Assembly (NCBI RefSeq): GCF_019049675.1
Contig: NZ_JAFMOW010000064.1
Span: forward strand, 186,001-250,000
Direction: 5' to 3'
DNA: 64,000 nt
Origin: Rahnella bonaserana
GTDB lineage: Bacteria; Pseudomonadota; Gammaproteobacteria; Enterobacterales; Enterobacteriaceae
Positions 17,309 through 26,500 of the stretch are shown here, piece by piece. The notes under the pieces are model-generated. The model did not search any database. It saw only the letters and a list, made by a program, of their open reading frames with translations, and had not been told where the DNA came from. Every line of letters begins with the position of its first letter. Within the stretch, counting starts at the first letter, position 1. The translations under genes and the position numbers were made by a program.

Positions 17309-17596
17309 TATCCGGGAAGTTTAAATTGATAACCAAATACTTAAAAAGTATTTACTTTCTTTTAGGTAGGTATAGTCATTGGATGTGAGTTACTTAATGA
17401 GAGTAGATACTTTGATTAAAAATATTGTTCCGTTCAGTAGAATTTTCTCTGTGTAATTTAATAATGGTTTCATCCTTTCGGGTGAAGCACTTGTGTTGCA
17501 AAGGACATGATGAGCAAAGCTTCAATAAACACAAACCTTAAAAAAGTCTACCTCATGTCTTGATGCCCTGAAATCACCCAAGGCTTGGTTGCGCAA

Positions 17597-18559
17597 TCAA
17601 AAACTGATTGCCATGCCGATACCGTAACCCGTGGTGTTATTTCCGAACATGTAGCGTGCGACCACGCGTGTACGGTTAATCACAATATCATACTTGCTGC
17701 TGTCGAGTTCCAACCCAAGGCCTACCGAATTTAAGCTATTAAAACCTAACTGGCCTCGTTGATTTCCCAGATATTCTGTACGTGCACCTTCCATTACATA
17801 CCGTACTGGTTTATCCAATAGCGTCCAGTCGGCTATTGGCGCTCTGCGGCGCAGATACAGCCCGATATTTTCCGCATCGGCGTTACCGCTCACAACGTCC
17901 GAGCTGGTGGCGAAACTTTGCAAATGTTGATAGGAATAGCGTAGTTCCAGGTCAATATCCTGGTTTTTGGAGAACAGTTCGTAGTCAAGCATCAGTGCTC
18001 CGCCCAACCCGTAGGCATTAAGACGTCCACCGTCGAGGAAGTCGTACTCACCGCCCCTTTGGCGTTCAAGCGCCCAGGCACCAATGCGCAAATCGCTCGC
18101 CACTGTACCTAATGAAAAGTTAGCGATGGGGCGTAATACCAGATTACCCCCCAATTTATCTTTGAGTAGCCGGATGTCCCAGCCAATGCCCCCGGTGGCC
18201 GTCACGCTGTTCCATTTGACCGGGATATTACGACTCTCGCTGCCATTGGAGACAACAAACTGGGGATCGTATCGGCTATATCCCAGAACACCTTCCAGAT
18301 AGATGGGGACCTTTTCACTTAATGTAGCTCCGCCACCGATCTGGGTGAGAGAGAGCGCCGTACTCTCGTTGGAGGTATTGCGGATATTCAGGTCGCTGGC
18401 GGTGATATCAGGCACCACCGTATAGGTCATCAGTGAAAGAACCGCATTGGCCCGCTCCTTGATGAGGTCCCCACCGGCGGAAAAAGTCTTCGTGTTTCCC
18501 AGTAATAGTATTAATAAGATGACCATTTTTAACTGAGGAATTGCGAACCGTATCACCAT
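17597..18559 (-). CDS. Solitary outer-membrane autotransporter beta-barrel protein
   Basis: A 320-aa outer-membrane protein. Residues about 12-28 form the hydrophobic core of a signal peptide (cleavage after TFSA). The rest alternates amphipathic strands and turns (for example YLEGVLGYSRYDP, DIDLELRYSYQHL, TEYLGNQRGQ) and ends in MAISF, a canonical C-terminal Phe for BAM recognition. The pattern fits the solitary autotransporter barrel family, which lacks a passenger domain; function unknown. It stands alone, with its own 5' region of about 250 bases shared with the divergent yiaW. Confidence 0.7.
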   Translation of the reverse strand: MVIRFAIPQLKMVILLILLLGNTKTFSAGGDLIKERANAVLSLMTYTVVPDITASDLNIRNTSNESTALSLTQIGGGATLSEKVPIYLEGVLGYSRYDPQFVVSNGSESRNIPVKWNSVTATGGIGWDIRLLKDKLGGNLVLRPIANFSLGTVASDLRIGAWALERQRGGEYDFLDGGRLNAYGLGGALMLDYELFSKNQDIDLELRYSYQHLQSFATSSDVVSGNADAENIGLYLRRRAPIADWTLLDKPVRYVMEGARTEYLGNQRGQLGFNSLNSVGLGLELDSSKYDIVINRTRVVARYMFGNNTTGYGIGMAISF

Positions 18560-18808
18560 ACTTGGCTCCGTTAAAACCTTTTGCTGGTGGAATAGAGTTA
18601 TATTATATGTTTTCTCTTTAAATGAGCGCTGAGAAAGCGCGATAAAAACCAGTCCATCGTATGTAAAACGGCTCTAATTTCATGATTTTAAAATCGAAGT
18701 ACTTTGTAAACATTCAGTATAGTGTATTAACGCAATGAAAAAAAAGGCAGCAATTCTATTTAACGTCTATTATTTATTCAACACCACTTATTGAGGTTCA
18801 AGACCGCT

Positions 18809-19132
18809 ATGTTCCTGAATTACTTTGCATTGGGTGTCCTTATTGTCGTCTTCCTCGTTATTTTCTATGGAATTATCATTCTTCATGATATTCCCTATCT
18901 CATTGCCAAATCCAGAAACCATCCTCATGCTGATGCTATCCACGTGGCAGGCTGGGTGAGTTTATTTACGCTACATGTTATTTGGCCATTTTTATGGATA
19001 TGGGCCACATTGTATCGTCCTGAACGCGGATGGGGCATGCAAACTCAGGAAGCTTCGCTGACCCAGTTGCAACAACGGGTCACGGAATTAGAACAAAAAC
19101 TGGTGAATATCAACAATCCTCCATTGGAGTAA
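18809..19132 (+). CDS. yiaW: Inner membrane protein YiaW (DUF3302)
   Basis: A 107-aa inner-membrane protein with two membrane helices (residues about 5-27 and 45-66) and a C-terminal coiled coil. The N-terminal segment [29 protein letters not shown] and the [14 protein letters not shown] segment match my recollection of E. coli YiaW closely. I chose the ATG at 18809, which equals the E. coli start, over the in-frame TTG at 18791. It is followed after 4 bases by yiaV, with which it is cotranscribed; YiaW probably partners the membrane-fusion-type YiaV. Biochemical function unknown. Confidence 0.9.
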   Translation: MFLNYFALGVLIVVFLVIFYGIIILHDIPYLIAKSRNHPHADAIHVAGWVSLFTLHVIWPFLWIWATLYRPERGWGMQTQEASLTQLQQRVTELEQKLVNINNPPLE

Positions 19133-19136
19133 CACG

Positions 19137-20273
19137 ATGGATTTACTCATTATCCTGACTTATGTCGCCTTTGCGTGGGCAATATTTAAGATTTTCAGAA
19201 TACCGGTAAATAAATGGACAATACCCACTGCGGCCTTAGGTGGTGTTTTTTTAATTGGCGCGCTCATTTTATTGATGAATTACAATCATCCCTATACAGA
19301 TCTGGCGCAAAAAGCCGTTATTTCAATTCCTGTTACTCCTCAAGTAACGGGTATTGTTAGCGAGGTAACAAATAAACAAAATACGTTAATGAAAAAAGGA
19401 GACCTTCTTTTCAAGATCGACCCAGCTCGCTTCCAGGCTCGTGTTGATAAATTACAAGCTGATCTGGTGACTGCTATTCACAATAATCAAGTACTCAAGG
19501 GACAATTAGAGGGCGCTATCGCTGATACATCGCGCGTCAGTGCCGAACGCGATCGTTTATATAAAGACTACCAACGCTACCTTGCCGGGAGCAAAGCGCG
19601 TGTAAATCCTTTTTCTGAAAGCGATATTGATAATGCCCGGCAAAACTACCTGGCTCAAGATGCGCTTGTGAAAGGATCGGTTGCCGAGCAGTCACAGATT
19701 CAAAGTCAGTTAGACAGTGTGCTGAACGGGGAGCAATCGCAAATAGTGAGTATCAGAGCTCAGCTGGCAGAAGCTAAATATGATCTTGAGCAAACCGTCG
19801 TTCGAGCGCCGAGTGACGGTTATGTAACTCAGGTACTGATTCGACCTGGAACTTATGCAGCTTCCCTTCCCTTGCGCCCGGTAATGATATTTATTCCTCA
19901 GCAAAAAAGGCAAATCATAGCTCAGTTCAGACAAAACTCGCTGCTACGATTGGAGGCTGGCGATGAGGCTGAAGTTGTATTCAACGCACTACCAGGTCAA
20001 GTATTTTCTGGAAAATTAACCAGTATTCTTCCCGTAGTACCAGGAGGGGCATATCAGGCTCAGGGTGCCCTTCAGTCACTGAGTAACGTTATGGGCAGCG
20101 ACAGCGTGATTGCTATCATTGAACTGGCGCCAAACAATGAAGTTGACGCTTTGCCTGATGGTATTTACGCACAAGTGGCCGTGTACTCAGACCATTTCAC
20201 CCATGTTTCAGTGATGCGTAAAGTACTGCTGCGTATGACCAGTTGGATGCACTACCTCTATCTGGATCATTAG
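19137..20273 (+). CDS. yiaV: HlyD-type membrane fusion protein YiaV
   Basis: A 378-aa membrane-fusion (HlyD/EmrA-like) protein with one N-terminal helical hairpin (residues about 4-52), a lipoyl-type half motif ([16 protein letters not shown] near 65), a coiled-coil hairpin (about 100-215), the second lipoyl half ([19 protein letters not shown] near 222) and a beta-barrel domain. It has the same length as E. coli YiaV and near-identical stretches such as [21 protein letters not shown] split at the C-terminus. Known family members bridge inner-membrane exporters to the outer membrane; here the only partner is YiaW. The RBS overlaps the yiaW stop. Confidence 0.92.
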   Translation: MDLLIILTYVAFAWAIFKIFRIPVNKWTIPTAALGGVFLIGALILLMNYNHPYTDLAQKAVISIPVTPQVTGIVSEVTNKQNTLMKKGDLLFKIDPARFQARVDKLQADLVTAIHNNQVLKGQLEGAIADTSRVSAERDRLYKDYQRYLAGSKARVNPFSESDIDNARQNYLAQDALVKGSVAEQSQIQSQLDSVLNGEQSQIVSIRAQLAEAKYDLEQTVVRAPSDGYVTQVLIRPGTYAASLPLRPVMIFIPQQKRQIIAQFRQNSLLRLEAGDEAEVVFNALPGQVFSGKLTSILPVVPGGAYQAQGALQSLSNVMGSDSVIAIIELAPNNEVDALPDGIYAQVAVYSDHFTHVSVMRKVLLRMTSWMHYLYLDH

Positions 20274-20330
20274 TGAAGTGGTCGATAAAAGTTGGCCACT
20301 TCATGAGGGGGCCATGTAAAACCCCTGCAG

Positions 20331-20349
20331 GTCCGCTTCTGGCACAAAG
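20331..20349 (+). repeat. Short dispersed repeat, copy 1
   Basis: GTCCGCTTCTGGCACAAAG, matching 18 of 19 bases with the copy at 20980-20998. The two copies lie in direct orientation on either side of the GNAT gene. Part of the surrounding sequence (TCCGCTT...AAAGGGGA) forms an imperfect inverted repeat. Confidence 0.6.
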
Positions 20350-20506
20350 GGGAATGACTTGGGCGCAAAGTCCGCGCTGAGCGAATAACGGAGATTGTAT
20401 CCCCGATAAAGCCAGGGAGCAGCGTTGTCCCATTACCCGTTTTGGGATGATGATTTTTCAGGCAGGGTACTTTATGCTGGTTAAACTCCCTTTATAGGAT
20501 ATAACC

Positions 20507-20956
20507 ATGATAACCGTAGAGAAATCAGATCCATTTTCTTCAGAATCCCATCGCTTAATCGAAATGCTGTCCGCTGAACTTGCCGCTATAACTGGCGATA
20601 ATGGCAAAACCAACTTCACCGTTGAAGCAATGAATGATGACAAAGCATTATGGGTATTGGCAAAGAATGCACATGGGGATGCGATAGGATGCGGCGCAAT
20701 CCGGCCATTAACTCAAAATACAGCCGAGATTAAAAGAATGTTTTCAGACCAAAGCTTGCCAGGCGTGGGTAGTGCTTTACTTACTTTTCTGGAAACCTCC
20801 GCAAAACAAATGGGATATCGCGAGCTGAAACTGGAAACCCGACATATCAACCGTCGGGCCGTCAATTTTTACGAGAAAAATGGATATGTCCGTATTGAGA
20901 ATTATGGCCCATATATAGGCAGAGAAGAAGCTGTCTGTTTCGCAAAGGCATTGTGA
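20507..20956 (+). CDS. GNAT family N-acetyltransferase
   Basis: A 149-aa GNAT acetyltransferase using acetyl-CoA. The fold elements are visible: DAIGCGAIRPL strand (about 57-67), the EIKRMF strand near 73, the acetyl-CoA loop around GVGSALLTFLE (about 85-95, a reduced form of the Q/RxxGxG/A motif), and the RAVNFYEKNGYVRIENYGPYIG helix-turn (about 115-136). The substrate is unknown; the last motif resembles those of small-molecule or amino-acid acetyltransferases. It is a single-gene unit flanked by two copies of a 19-bp repeat. Confidence 0.85.
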   Translation: MITVEKSDPFSSESHRLIEMLSAELAAITGDNGKTNFTVEAMNDDKALWVLAKNAHGDAIGCGAIRPLTQNTAEIKRMFSDQSLPGVGSALLTFLETSAKQMGYRELKLETRHINRRAVNFYEKNGYVRIENYGPYIGREEAVCFAKAL

Positions 20957-20979
20957 TGATTGTATTTGTCGGCCCTGAC

Positions 20980-20998
20980 GTCCGCTTCTGGCACACAG
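20980..20998 (+). repeat. Short dispersed repeat, copy 2
   Basis: GTCCGCTTCTGGCACACAG, one mismatch from the copy at 20331-20349, located 24 bases after the GNAT gene. Similar short TCCGC-rich intergenic repeats occur in enterobacteria; this is remembered context, not a search result. Confidence 0.6.
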
Positions 20999-21078
20999 CA
21001 GCCCAAAAGGATTTTATTGAGCTGCTATAAGCGATAATCTGTTGTGCTCTATGACGCTTTTTAAGGAGCATGCAAAAT

Positions 21079-21576
21079 ATGTTCGGCCATTCTACCCACC
21101 CCGAAGTCGCCGAATGGTTTGCCCGCTTTGGTGTCGCCGAGGTGTCATATAGCGGGTGTTCCGTCGACCTGACCAACGAACCGCCTGAGCACTGGTTTTA
21201 CAAGCGCAACAAGTTGCGACCTGAAAGCCTGAAACTGGATTTGCTCATCCCATCTAACGGGAACTGGTTGGTTGACCTGTCGCGTCATGACAAGCTGTTC
21301 AACGTTCAGTGGCGCCCGAATGATGACTTGCGCATCGAGTCGGCGCAACTGCGCTACCGAAAATTGATCAAATGGCCCCGACTATACAGCCTCGTGGATT
21401 TTCCCCTGCTGGCCGGGCAACTTGAGCAATGCCTGGATATGCGCTTCCTGCGGCATGCCAATTTCGGAGCGCGCCTGCTTGAACCCGAGGCGCTGTCGTG
21501 CAATTCCAAAATCCGTCAATGGTTAGCACCCTGCGCCGACACTTTTGGATGGAACAGAAAAATGCAGCCGGAGTAG
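21079..21576 (+). CDS. Hypothetical protein, family not recognised
   Basis: A 165-aa soluble protein I do not recognise. The frame also has an ATG at 21070, but the strong AAGGAG at 21063-21068 stands one base before it and ten before the ATG at 21079, so the latter is the likely start. The sequence is rich in Trp, Arg and Leu with no signal peptide or membrane helix; notable segments are THPEVAEWFARFGV near the N-terminus, the RHDKLFNVQWRPND segment and a C-terminal CNSKIRQWLAPCADTFGW. A good RBS and normal codon use support a real gene. Confidence 0.6.
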   Translation: MFGHSTHPEVAEWFARFGVAEVSYSGCSVDLTNEPPEHWFYKRNKLRPESLKLDLLIPSNGNWLVDLSRHDKLFNVQWRPNDDLRIESAQLRYRKLIKWPRLYSLVDFPLLAGQLEQCLDMRFLRHANFGARLLEPEALSCNSKIRQWLAPCADTFGWNRKMQPE

Positions 21577-21672
21577 CGAGTATGACGAAGCATCTTCAGT
21601 TATTTCGATAAATTCCAGGACACTTCCAATAAATCACTCTGCGTTGTGCTTTTCAGTACAAAAGCTGACGTA

Positions 21673-22578
<906 letters not shown>

Positions 22579-22720
22579 TTAGTCACCGGCTCCCCAAAGG
22601 GATTTTTTTTCCTGAAGCAGGTTATCTTATATCCTGAAACACCTTGGTTTTTACCAAAAGAACTTACTGTTGTATATATGATGCCCTGTTCAAAAAAATT
22701 GACTGGCTACGGAGCAGCAA

Positions 22721-23116
22721 ATGTTTAGTAAGCATTATGAAGTAGATGAAAACCATATTGATTTTCAGGGTGTCGTGGATGGCCTGTATTACCCCTTCTA
22801 CATGGAATGGACGCGCCATGCCTACATGCGCGAAGCGCTGGGTATTGATATCGAGGCAGAGTTTGCTCAGGGCAACATGTACATGGTGCTGGAGTATTCA
22901 CTGCGCTTTCGTAAAAGCCTGCAAAAAGGCGATCAGGTGGAAGTGACCTGTGAACTGGCGAGAAATGAGAAGCGTAATCGCGTCAATTTCGTTCAGCAGA
23001 TTAAAGTTGAAGGCGTCGTGTTCGCCGAAGCCACTTTTGTGGCGACCTGTCTGACCAACGGACGCCCTTCGATGCCTGATGCAGTGAAGAACGCATTAGC
23101 ACAGCTGCCGGAATAA
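22721..23116 (+). CDS. Hotdog-fold acyl-CoA thioesterase (YbgC/FadM-like)
   Basis: A 131-aa hotdog-fold thioesterase. The 4-hydroxybenzoyl-CoA thioesterase-type active-site region is DFQGVVDGLYYPFYMEWTR (residues about 14-32), where the usual catalytic Asp of YbgC (D-x-x-G-x-x-Y/H) is replaced in part: the sequence reads FQGVVDGLYY. The long helix, LRFRKSLQKGDQVEV strand and VFAEATFVATCL strand follow. It would hydrolyse an acyl-CoA; substrate unknown. A GGAG site precedes the ATG. Followed by a hairpin terminator. Confidence 0.8.
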   Translation: MFSKHYEVDENHIDFQGVVDGLYYPFYMEWTRHAYMREALGIDIEAEFAQGNMYMVLEYSLRFRKSLQKGDQVEVTCELARNEKRNRVNFVQQIKVEGVVFAEATFVATCLTNGRPSMPDAVKNALAQLPE

Positions 23117-23131
23117 TCATTTTCGCAAGCG

Positions 23132-23165
23132 AATGCCAGTCATTTAATATGGCTGGCATTATTTT
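23132..23165 (+). terminator. Terminator between thioesterase and TetR genes
   Basis: Stem AATGCCAG/CTGGCATT with a 13-base loop followed by ATTTTC; it lies between convergent genes and can serve the plus-strand thioesterase gene. Confidence 0.7.
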
Positions 23166-23767
23166 CAGAGGATGTGAATAATCTTTTGCGTCGTCGCCAT
23201 GGCGGAATCAAATGGGCTCATGTTGCGGACAATCTTGACCATCACGCTGGCACCCAGCCAGAGCTGATACAAACTTTCAGCCACGGTGCGTGGTGTATCA
23301 TCAATCGTCAGAGATCCCTCAGCTACGCCTGTTTCCAATGCCTGCGCCAGACGCGAGATAATTCCCGCAGTGCCGGCAAGCAGCGTTAAACGCATGGTGT
23401 CCGAAAGATCCGCGACCTCCGCGCCCAGTTTCACGGCAAGGCATTTGCCCTGACAGTCGGAGAATGACTGAGATTCCCGCCACAGCTGCCAGTAATTCAT
23501 CAGTCGCTGCGCCATATTATGGCCGGGCTGGCTCAGTGCTCTGTCGAGATCGGCCAGATAGTCTTCAAAATAGCGCTCAAGCATTCCCACACCAAAAGCC
23601 TCTTTCGAGCCAAAATAGTGATAGAAAGACCCTTTGGGCACGCCCGCGTCTTTGAGAATTTCATTCAGTCCGACAGCCGAAAATCCCTTGCCGGCCATAA
23701 TACGCTGGCCTGTCGCAAGGATATGCTCGCGGACGTCATTGTTATGGTGTTGAGTTGCAGTAGTCAT
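23165..23767 (-). CDS. TetR family repressor
   Basis: A 200-aa TetR/AcrR-type repressor. The N-terminal DNA-binding domain is clear (REHILATGQRIMAGKGFSAVGLNEILKDAGVPKGSFYHYFGSKEAF, split over residues 13-57), with the family-typical YHYF in the recognition turn. The ligand domain has the LAVKLGAEVADLS segment near 110, with a Cys (KCLAV, about 108) in the region where NemR-like, electrophile-sensing repressors carry reactive cysteines. A 15-bp palindromic operator lies 22 bases upstream of its start, and two identical copies precede the DJ-1-like gene at 23926. It therefore most likely represses itself and that gene, and is released by electrophiles such as aldehydes or quinones (inference). 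Confidence 0.88.
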   Translation of the reverse strand: MTTATQHHNNDVREHILATGQRIMAGKGFSAVGLNEILKDAGVPKGSFYHYFGSKEAFGVGMLERYFEDYLADLDRALSQPGHNMAQRLMNYWQLWRESQSFSDCQGKCLAVKLGAEVADLSDTMRLTLLAGTAGIISRLAQALETGVAEGSLTIDDTPRTVAESLYQLWLGASVMVKIVRNMSPFDSAMATTQKIIHIL

Positions 23768-23788
23768 AGGGCAAATTTACCAAAAAAC

Positions 23789-23803
23789 TAGACCAGTCGT
23801 CTA
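23789..23803. promoter_or_regulatory. TetR operator copy 1 (autoregulation)
   Basis: TAGACCAGTCGTCTA: inverted half-sites TAGAC/GTCTA around a 5-base centre, 22-36 bases upstream of the tetR-type start codon. The identical 15-mer occurs at 24643 and 24774. Confidence 0.8.
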
Positions 23804-23925
23804 TGAGCGAATGAAAGGACAATATCTTCACACAAGACGATACACTCGCTCACCCCACAATAACAACACGTCGGAACCTGGTACGCGGGGCGACATTCAT
23901 GCCTGCCGCCCCGCGTGAGGACAGA

Positions 23926-24606
23926 CTATGCACCCAGTTGCTTAATCAGCAGTTCAGCCGCTTCAGCAGAAGAGCCCGGGTTTTGACCGGTGATCAGCAG
24001 ACCGTCGATCACCACATAAGAACCCCAGTCCGGTCCCTTGGAATAGATACCGCCTTTGGCAATCAGCTCGTCTTCAACCAGGAAAGGCACCACGTCAGTC
24101 AGCCCTACCGCTTCCTCTTCGGTGTTGGTAAAACCGGTCACTTTTTTACCTTCAACCAGGGGTTTTCCTTCAGAGGTTTTAACATGACGCAGTACGCCCG
24201 GTGCATGACAAACCAGCGCCACGTGCTTACCGGCGGCCATAAATGCTTCGATCAGGGCGACAGAATTTTTATCTTCTGCCAGATCCCACAACGGACCGTG
24301 GCCGCCCGGATAGAAAACGGCGTCGAAATCCGCCTGTGAAACGCTGTCGAGACGAACCGTTGCAGCCAGCTGAGCCGTTGCCTGCGCGTCGGCCTCGAAG
24401 CGGTGAGTCTGTTCAGTCTGGAAATCGGGCTCATTGCTTTTCGGATCTAACGGCGGGTTGCCACCCTTTGGAGAAGCCAGCGTAATTTCCGCTCCGGCAT
24501 CTTTAAATGCGTAGTAAGGCGCGGCCAGTTCTTCCAGCCAGAAACCTGTTTTACGGCCTGTGTTACCCAGTTTATCGTGTGAGGTGAGAACCATAAGAAT
24601 CTTCAT
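23926..24606 (-). CDS. DJ-1/PfpI family protein (Hsp31-like glyoxalase III/deglycase)
   Basis: A 226-aa class I glutamine-amidotransferase-like protein of the DJ-1/PfpI superfamily. The nucleophile elbow is ALVCHAPG with Cys133-His134; the acidic partner is in FWLEELAAPYY (Glu25/Glu26), as in Hsp31-like glyoxalase III enzymes; YPGGHGPLWDL near 99-109 is the oxyanion region. Members convert methylglyoxal to lactate without glutathione. Two copies of the TetR operator lie 37-51 and 168-182 bases upstream, so induction by reactive carbonyls through the neighbouring repressor is likely. Soluble, cytoplasmic. Confidence 0.85.
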   Translation of the reverse strand: MKILMVLTSHDKLGNTGRKTGFWLEELAAPYYAFKDAGAEITLASPKGGNPPLDPKSNEPDFQTEQTHRFEADAQATAQLAATVRLDSVSQADFDAVFYPGGHGPLWDLAEDKNSVALIEAFMAAGKHVALVCHAPGVLRHVKTSEGKPLVEGKKVTGFTNTEEEAVGLTDVVPFLVEDELIAKGGIYSKGPDWGSYVVIDGLLITGQNPGSSAEAAELLIKQLGA

Positions 24607-24642
24607 AATAAATCTCCGGCGTAGTGAATGTTGTTTTTTGAG

Positions 24643-24657
24643 TAGACCAGTCGTCTA
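24643..24657. promoter_or_regulatory. TetR operator copy 2 (DJ-1-like gene)
   Basis: Exact copy of TAGACCAGTCGTCTA, 37 bases upstream of the start codon at 24606; this position overlaps the expected promoter. Confidence 0.8.
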
Positions 24658-24773
24658 GTTTTCGGGTAAAAAAATGCAGTAAACCAATAACGAACAGCCT
24701 TTGCATCCGGTCAGAACAGAAAGAGTGTGATATCGCCCGTTCGCCGTAACCTTGTAGCTAAGCTAACAACAAT

Positions 24774-24788
24774 TAGACCAGTCGTCTA
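24774..24788. promoter_or_regulatory. TetR operator copy 3
   Basis: Third exact copy of TAGACCAGTCGTCTA, 131 bases from copy 2 and 168 bases upstream of the DJ-1-like gene. It may be an auxiliary operator for the same promoter, or mark a second upstream promoter. Confidence 0.75.
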
Positions 24789-24904
24789 GTGGTAATTTAA
24801 AAAACTTTCCATTAAGCCTGCCGGCTCCCACTACCGATCCGGCAGCCGGCAGTTTCCTGATCCGCAAGCGTTCTTCTGCCCGCGCCGGGAGTTGTGAAAG
24901 CTTT

Positions 24905-25564
24905 TTAGCATTTCGCTATCTTTTCTACGGCCTGACGCACCGGCACATCTCCCGTGGTCAGTTCTATGATGACGCGGCTGACATCAGGCTGCTCAATGAA
25001 TTCAGCAAGCGTGGCGGCCACGTCATCACGCGGGATATCGCCATAAGGAATGGCGGGCCCGGCCTGAATCAGTCCGGTACCACTGTCATCCACCAGTGTT
25101 CCCGGTCTTAAGATCACCCAGTCCAGTTCGCTTTGTGCCAGCGCCACATCGGCTTCTTTTTTGACGCGCATGTAGTTTTCAAACGTATCAGAAATCGTTT
25201 TACCACGCCCGGCTTCCGGGAATGCAGACACCAGCAGAAAGCGCGAAACGCCAGCCTGAGTCGCCGCTGCAACCGCAGTTTTCAGCCCTTCTCCATCGAC
25301 CGCATTGGTCATTTCCGGACCGCCTTTACCGCCGGCACCTGCAGTGAAGACCACCACGTCGCTGCCTTTCATGTGCGCTGCCAAAGTAGTGGCATCCAGT
25401 TCTGTCAGGTTCCCGCTGACAGGTTCGGCTCCTGTCTGACGTAACGTCTGTTCCTGTTCAGGTTTACGGTAAAGTGCGCGAACGGCGTGCCCTTTATCTG
25501 CCAGCGTCTTTGAAAGACGGCGCCCTATCTTGCCTGCGGCACCGATAATAAAAATCGTGGTCAT
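24905..25564 (-). CDS. NAD(P)-binding atypical SDR protein
   Basis: A 219-aa NAD(P)H-binding protein of the atypical short-chain dehydrogenase type (YwnB/NmrA-like). The Rossmann motif is GAAGKIGRR at residues 8-16; VVVFTAGAGGKGG (about 70-82) and SRFLLVSAFP (about 105-114) follow, then WVILRPGTL near 150. The usual Tyr-x-x-x-Lys appears as NYMRVKKEAD (about 129-138). The open frame reaches 25672, but the ATG at 25564 follows AAGGAG and starts at the Rossmann fold. Possible roles are reduction of quinones or aldehydes, or sensing redox state. Directly downstream lies the TetR-regulated DJ-1-like gene, so it may belong to the same electrophile response. Confidence 0.8.
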   Translation of the reverse strand: MTTIFIIGAAGKIGRRLSKTLADKGHAVRALYRKPEQEQTLRQTGAEPVSGNLTELDATTLAAHMKGSDVVVFTAGAGGKGGPEMTNAVDGEGLKTAVAAATQAGVSRFLLVSAFPEAGRGKTISDTFENYMRVKKEADVALAQSELDWVILRPGTLVDDSGTGLIQAGPAIPYGDIPRDDVAATLAEFIEQPDVSRVIIELTTGDVPVRQAVEKIAKC

Positions 25565-25818
25565 GAATGTCTCCTTCTCATAATCTGTGTCGCCATTATT
25601 CTTTGCAGCGACACCCGGTAAAAATGGATCGCACAAAATGCAACCACAAAAGCTAGCCGACCGGTCAACCATTAAGAAATCAGTATGGCAGACAACCCAA
25701 ACGTCTGCGTTATGGTGCTGAGTTGACTATCGCCGCAAAAGAAACCTGTTACGGCGGTGGCGCAAAAGATTATACAGACTGGCCTGAAGGCATTTACTGC
25801 TGATTTACAGACCGGCTT

Positions 25819-25859
25819 TGCACAGGATTATCCCCAGATTTTGTGGATAACCCTGTGCG
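25819..25859. repeat. Inverted repeat containing two opposed DnaA boxes
   Basis: The 319-base gap 25565-25883 holds the SDR promoter region and this 41-base inverted repeat: GCACAGG-A-TTATCC pairs with GGATAA-C-CCTGTGC. Inside it are TTATCCCCA (25828-25836, plus strand) and TTATCCACA (25842-25850, minus strand); the latter is the consensus DnaA box. It is 25 bases after the stop of the minus-strand lrp-type gene, so it may simply be that gene's transcript hairpin. Confidence 0.5.
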
Positions 25860-25883
25860 GCGGGGATAAATGCAGGAACATTC

Positions 25884-26372
25884 TTACCTTCTTAAATGCC
25901 GGGTCGGCAAGGCGGTGGTGTATTTCACCTGACTGAGAGCAAAACTTGAGCGAATGCTGGCGACGCCTTCAATCTGGGTAAGACATTCAGTGATCAGCAG
26001 CTGATATTTTTGCAGATTCTCTACCACGATCCGCAGTAAAAAGTCTGATTCTCCGGTCATCAGATAGCATTCCATCACTTCCGGACGATCGCTGATCGCA
26101 TCGGTAAAGTGATTCAGTGAGTCTTTGTCCTGCTGCCTGAGAGACACATGCACAAATACATTCACCGCCAGCCCGAGACTGTGCGGATCGACCAGCATGA
26201 CAGACCCGCGCAGCACGCCTTTTTCTTTCATCTCCGTGACTCTTCGCCAGCAGGGAGACGCAGACAAACCGATACGCTCGGCTAATTCAGCGTTGCTGAT
26301 ATCGGCATTCGTCTGCAGCAGATCCAATATATGCAGGCTGGTTTCATCCAGCTCAATGGCATTGTCAGGCAA
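25884..26372 (-). CDS. Lrp/AsnC family transcriptional regulator
   Basis: A 162-aa Lrp/AsnC-type regulator. The N-terminal helix-turn-helix is ILDLLQTNADISNAELAERIGLSASPCWRRV split over residues 15-46, and the C-terminal RAM domain follows with the G-x-x-D ligand loop in MTGESDFLLRIVV (about 104-116). It is divergent from the DMT exporter at 26501 with 128 bases between, a common pairing in which an Lrp-type protein controls amino-acid export. Confidence 0.9.
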   Translation of the reverse strand: MPDNAIELDETSLHILDLLQTNADISNAELAERIGLSASPCWRRVTEMKEKGVLRGSVMLVDPHSLGLAVNVFVHVSLRQQDKDSLNHFTDAISDRPEVMECYLMTGESDFLLRIVVENLQKYQLLITECLTQIEGVASIRSSFALSQVKYTTALPTRHLRR

Positions 26373-26500
26373 AATTATTCCCCAAAAGCATTTTTAAAGA
26401 ACAGATTTACTCATAATAATGATTATCAAGGGTAATAAGAACAGTTTTTCCTCAATCAGCAAAATAGAATATCTCTCTGATATAAAAGAGAGTGTTCTGT

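Noticed and set aside
25654-25668. TAGCCGACCGGTCAA as a fourth TetR operator
   Set aside because: It contains an 8-bp palindrome before the SDR gene but shares only 9 of 15 bases with the three exact operators.
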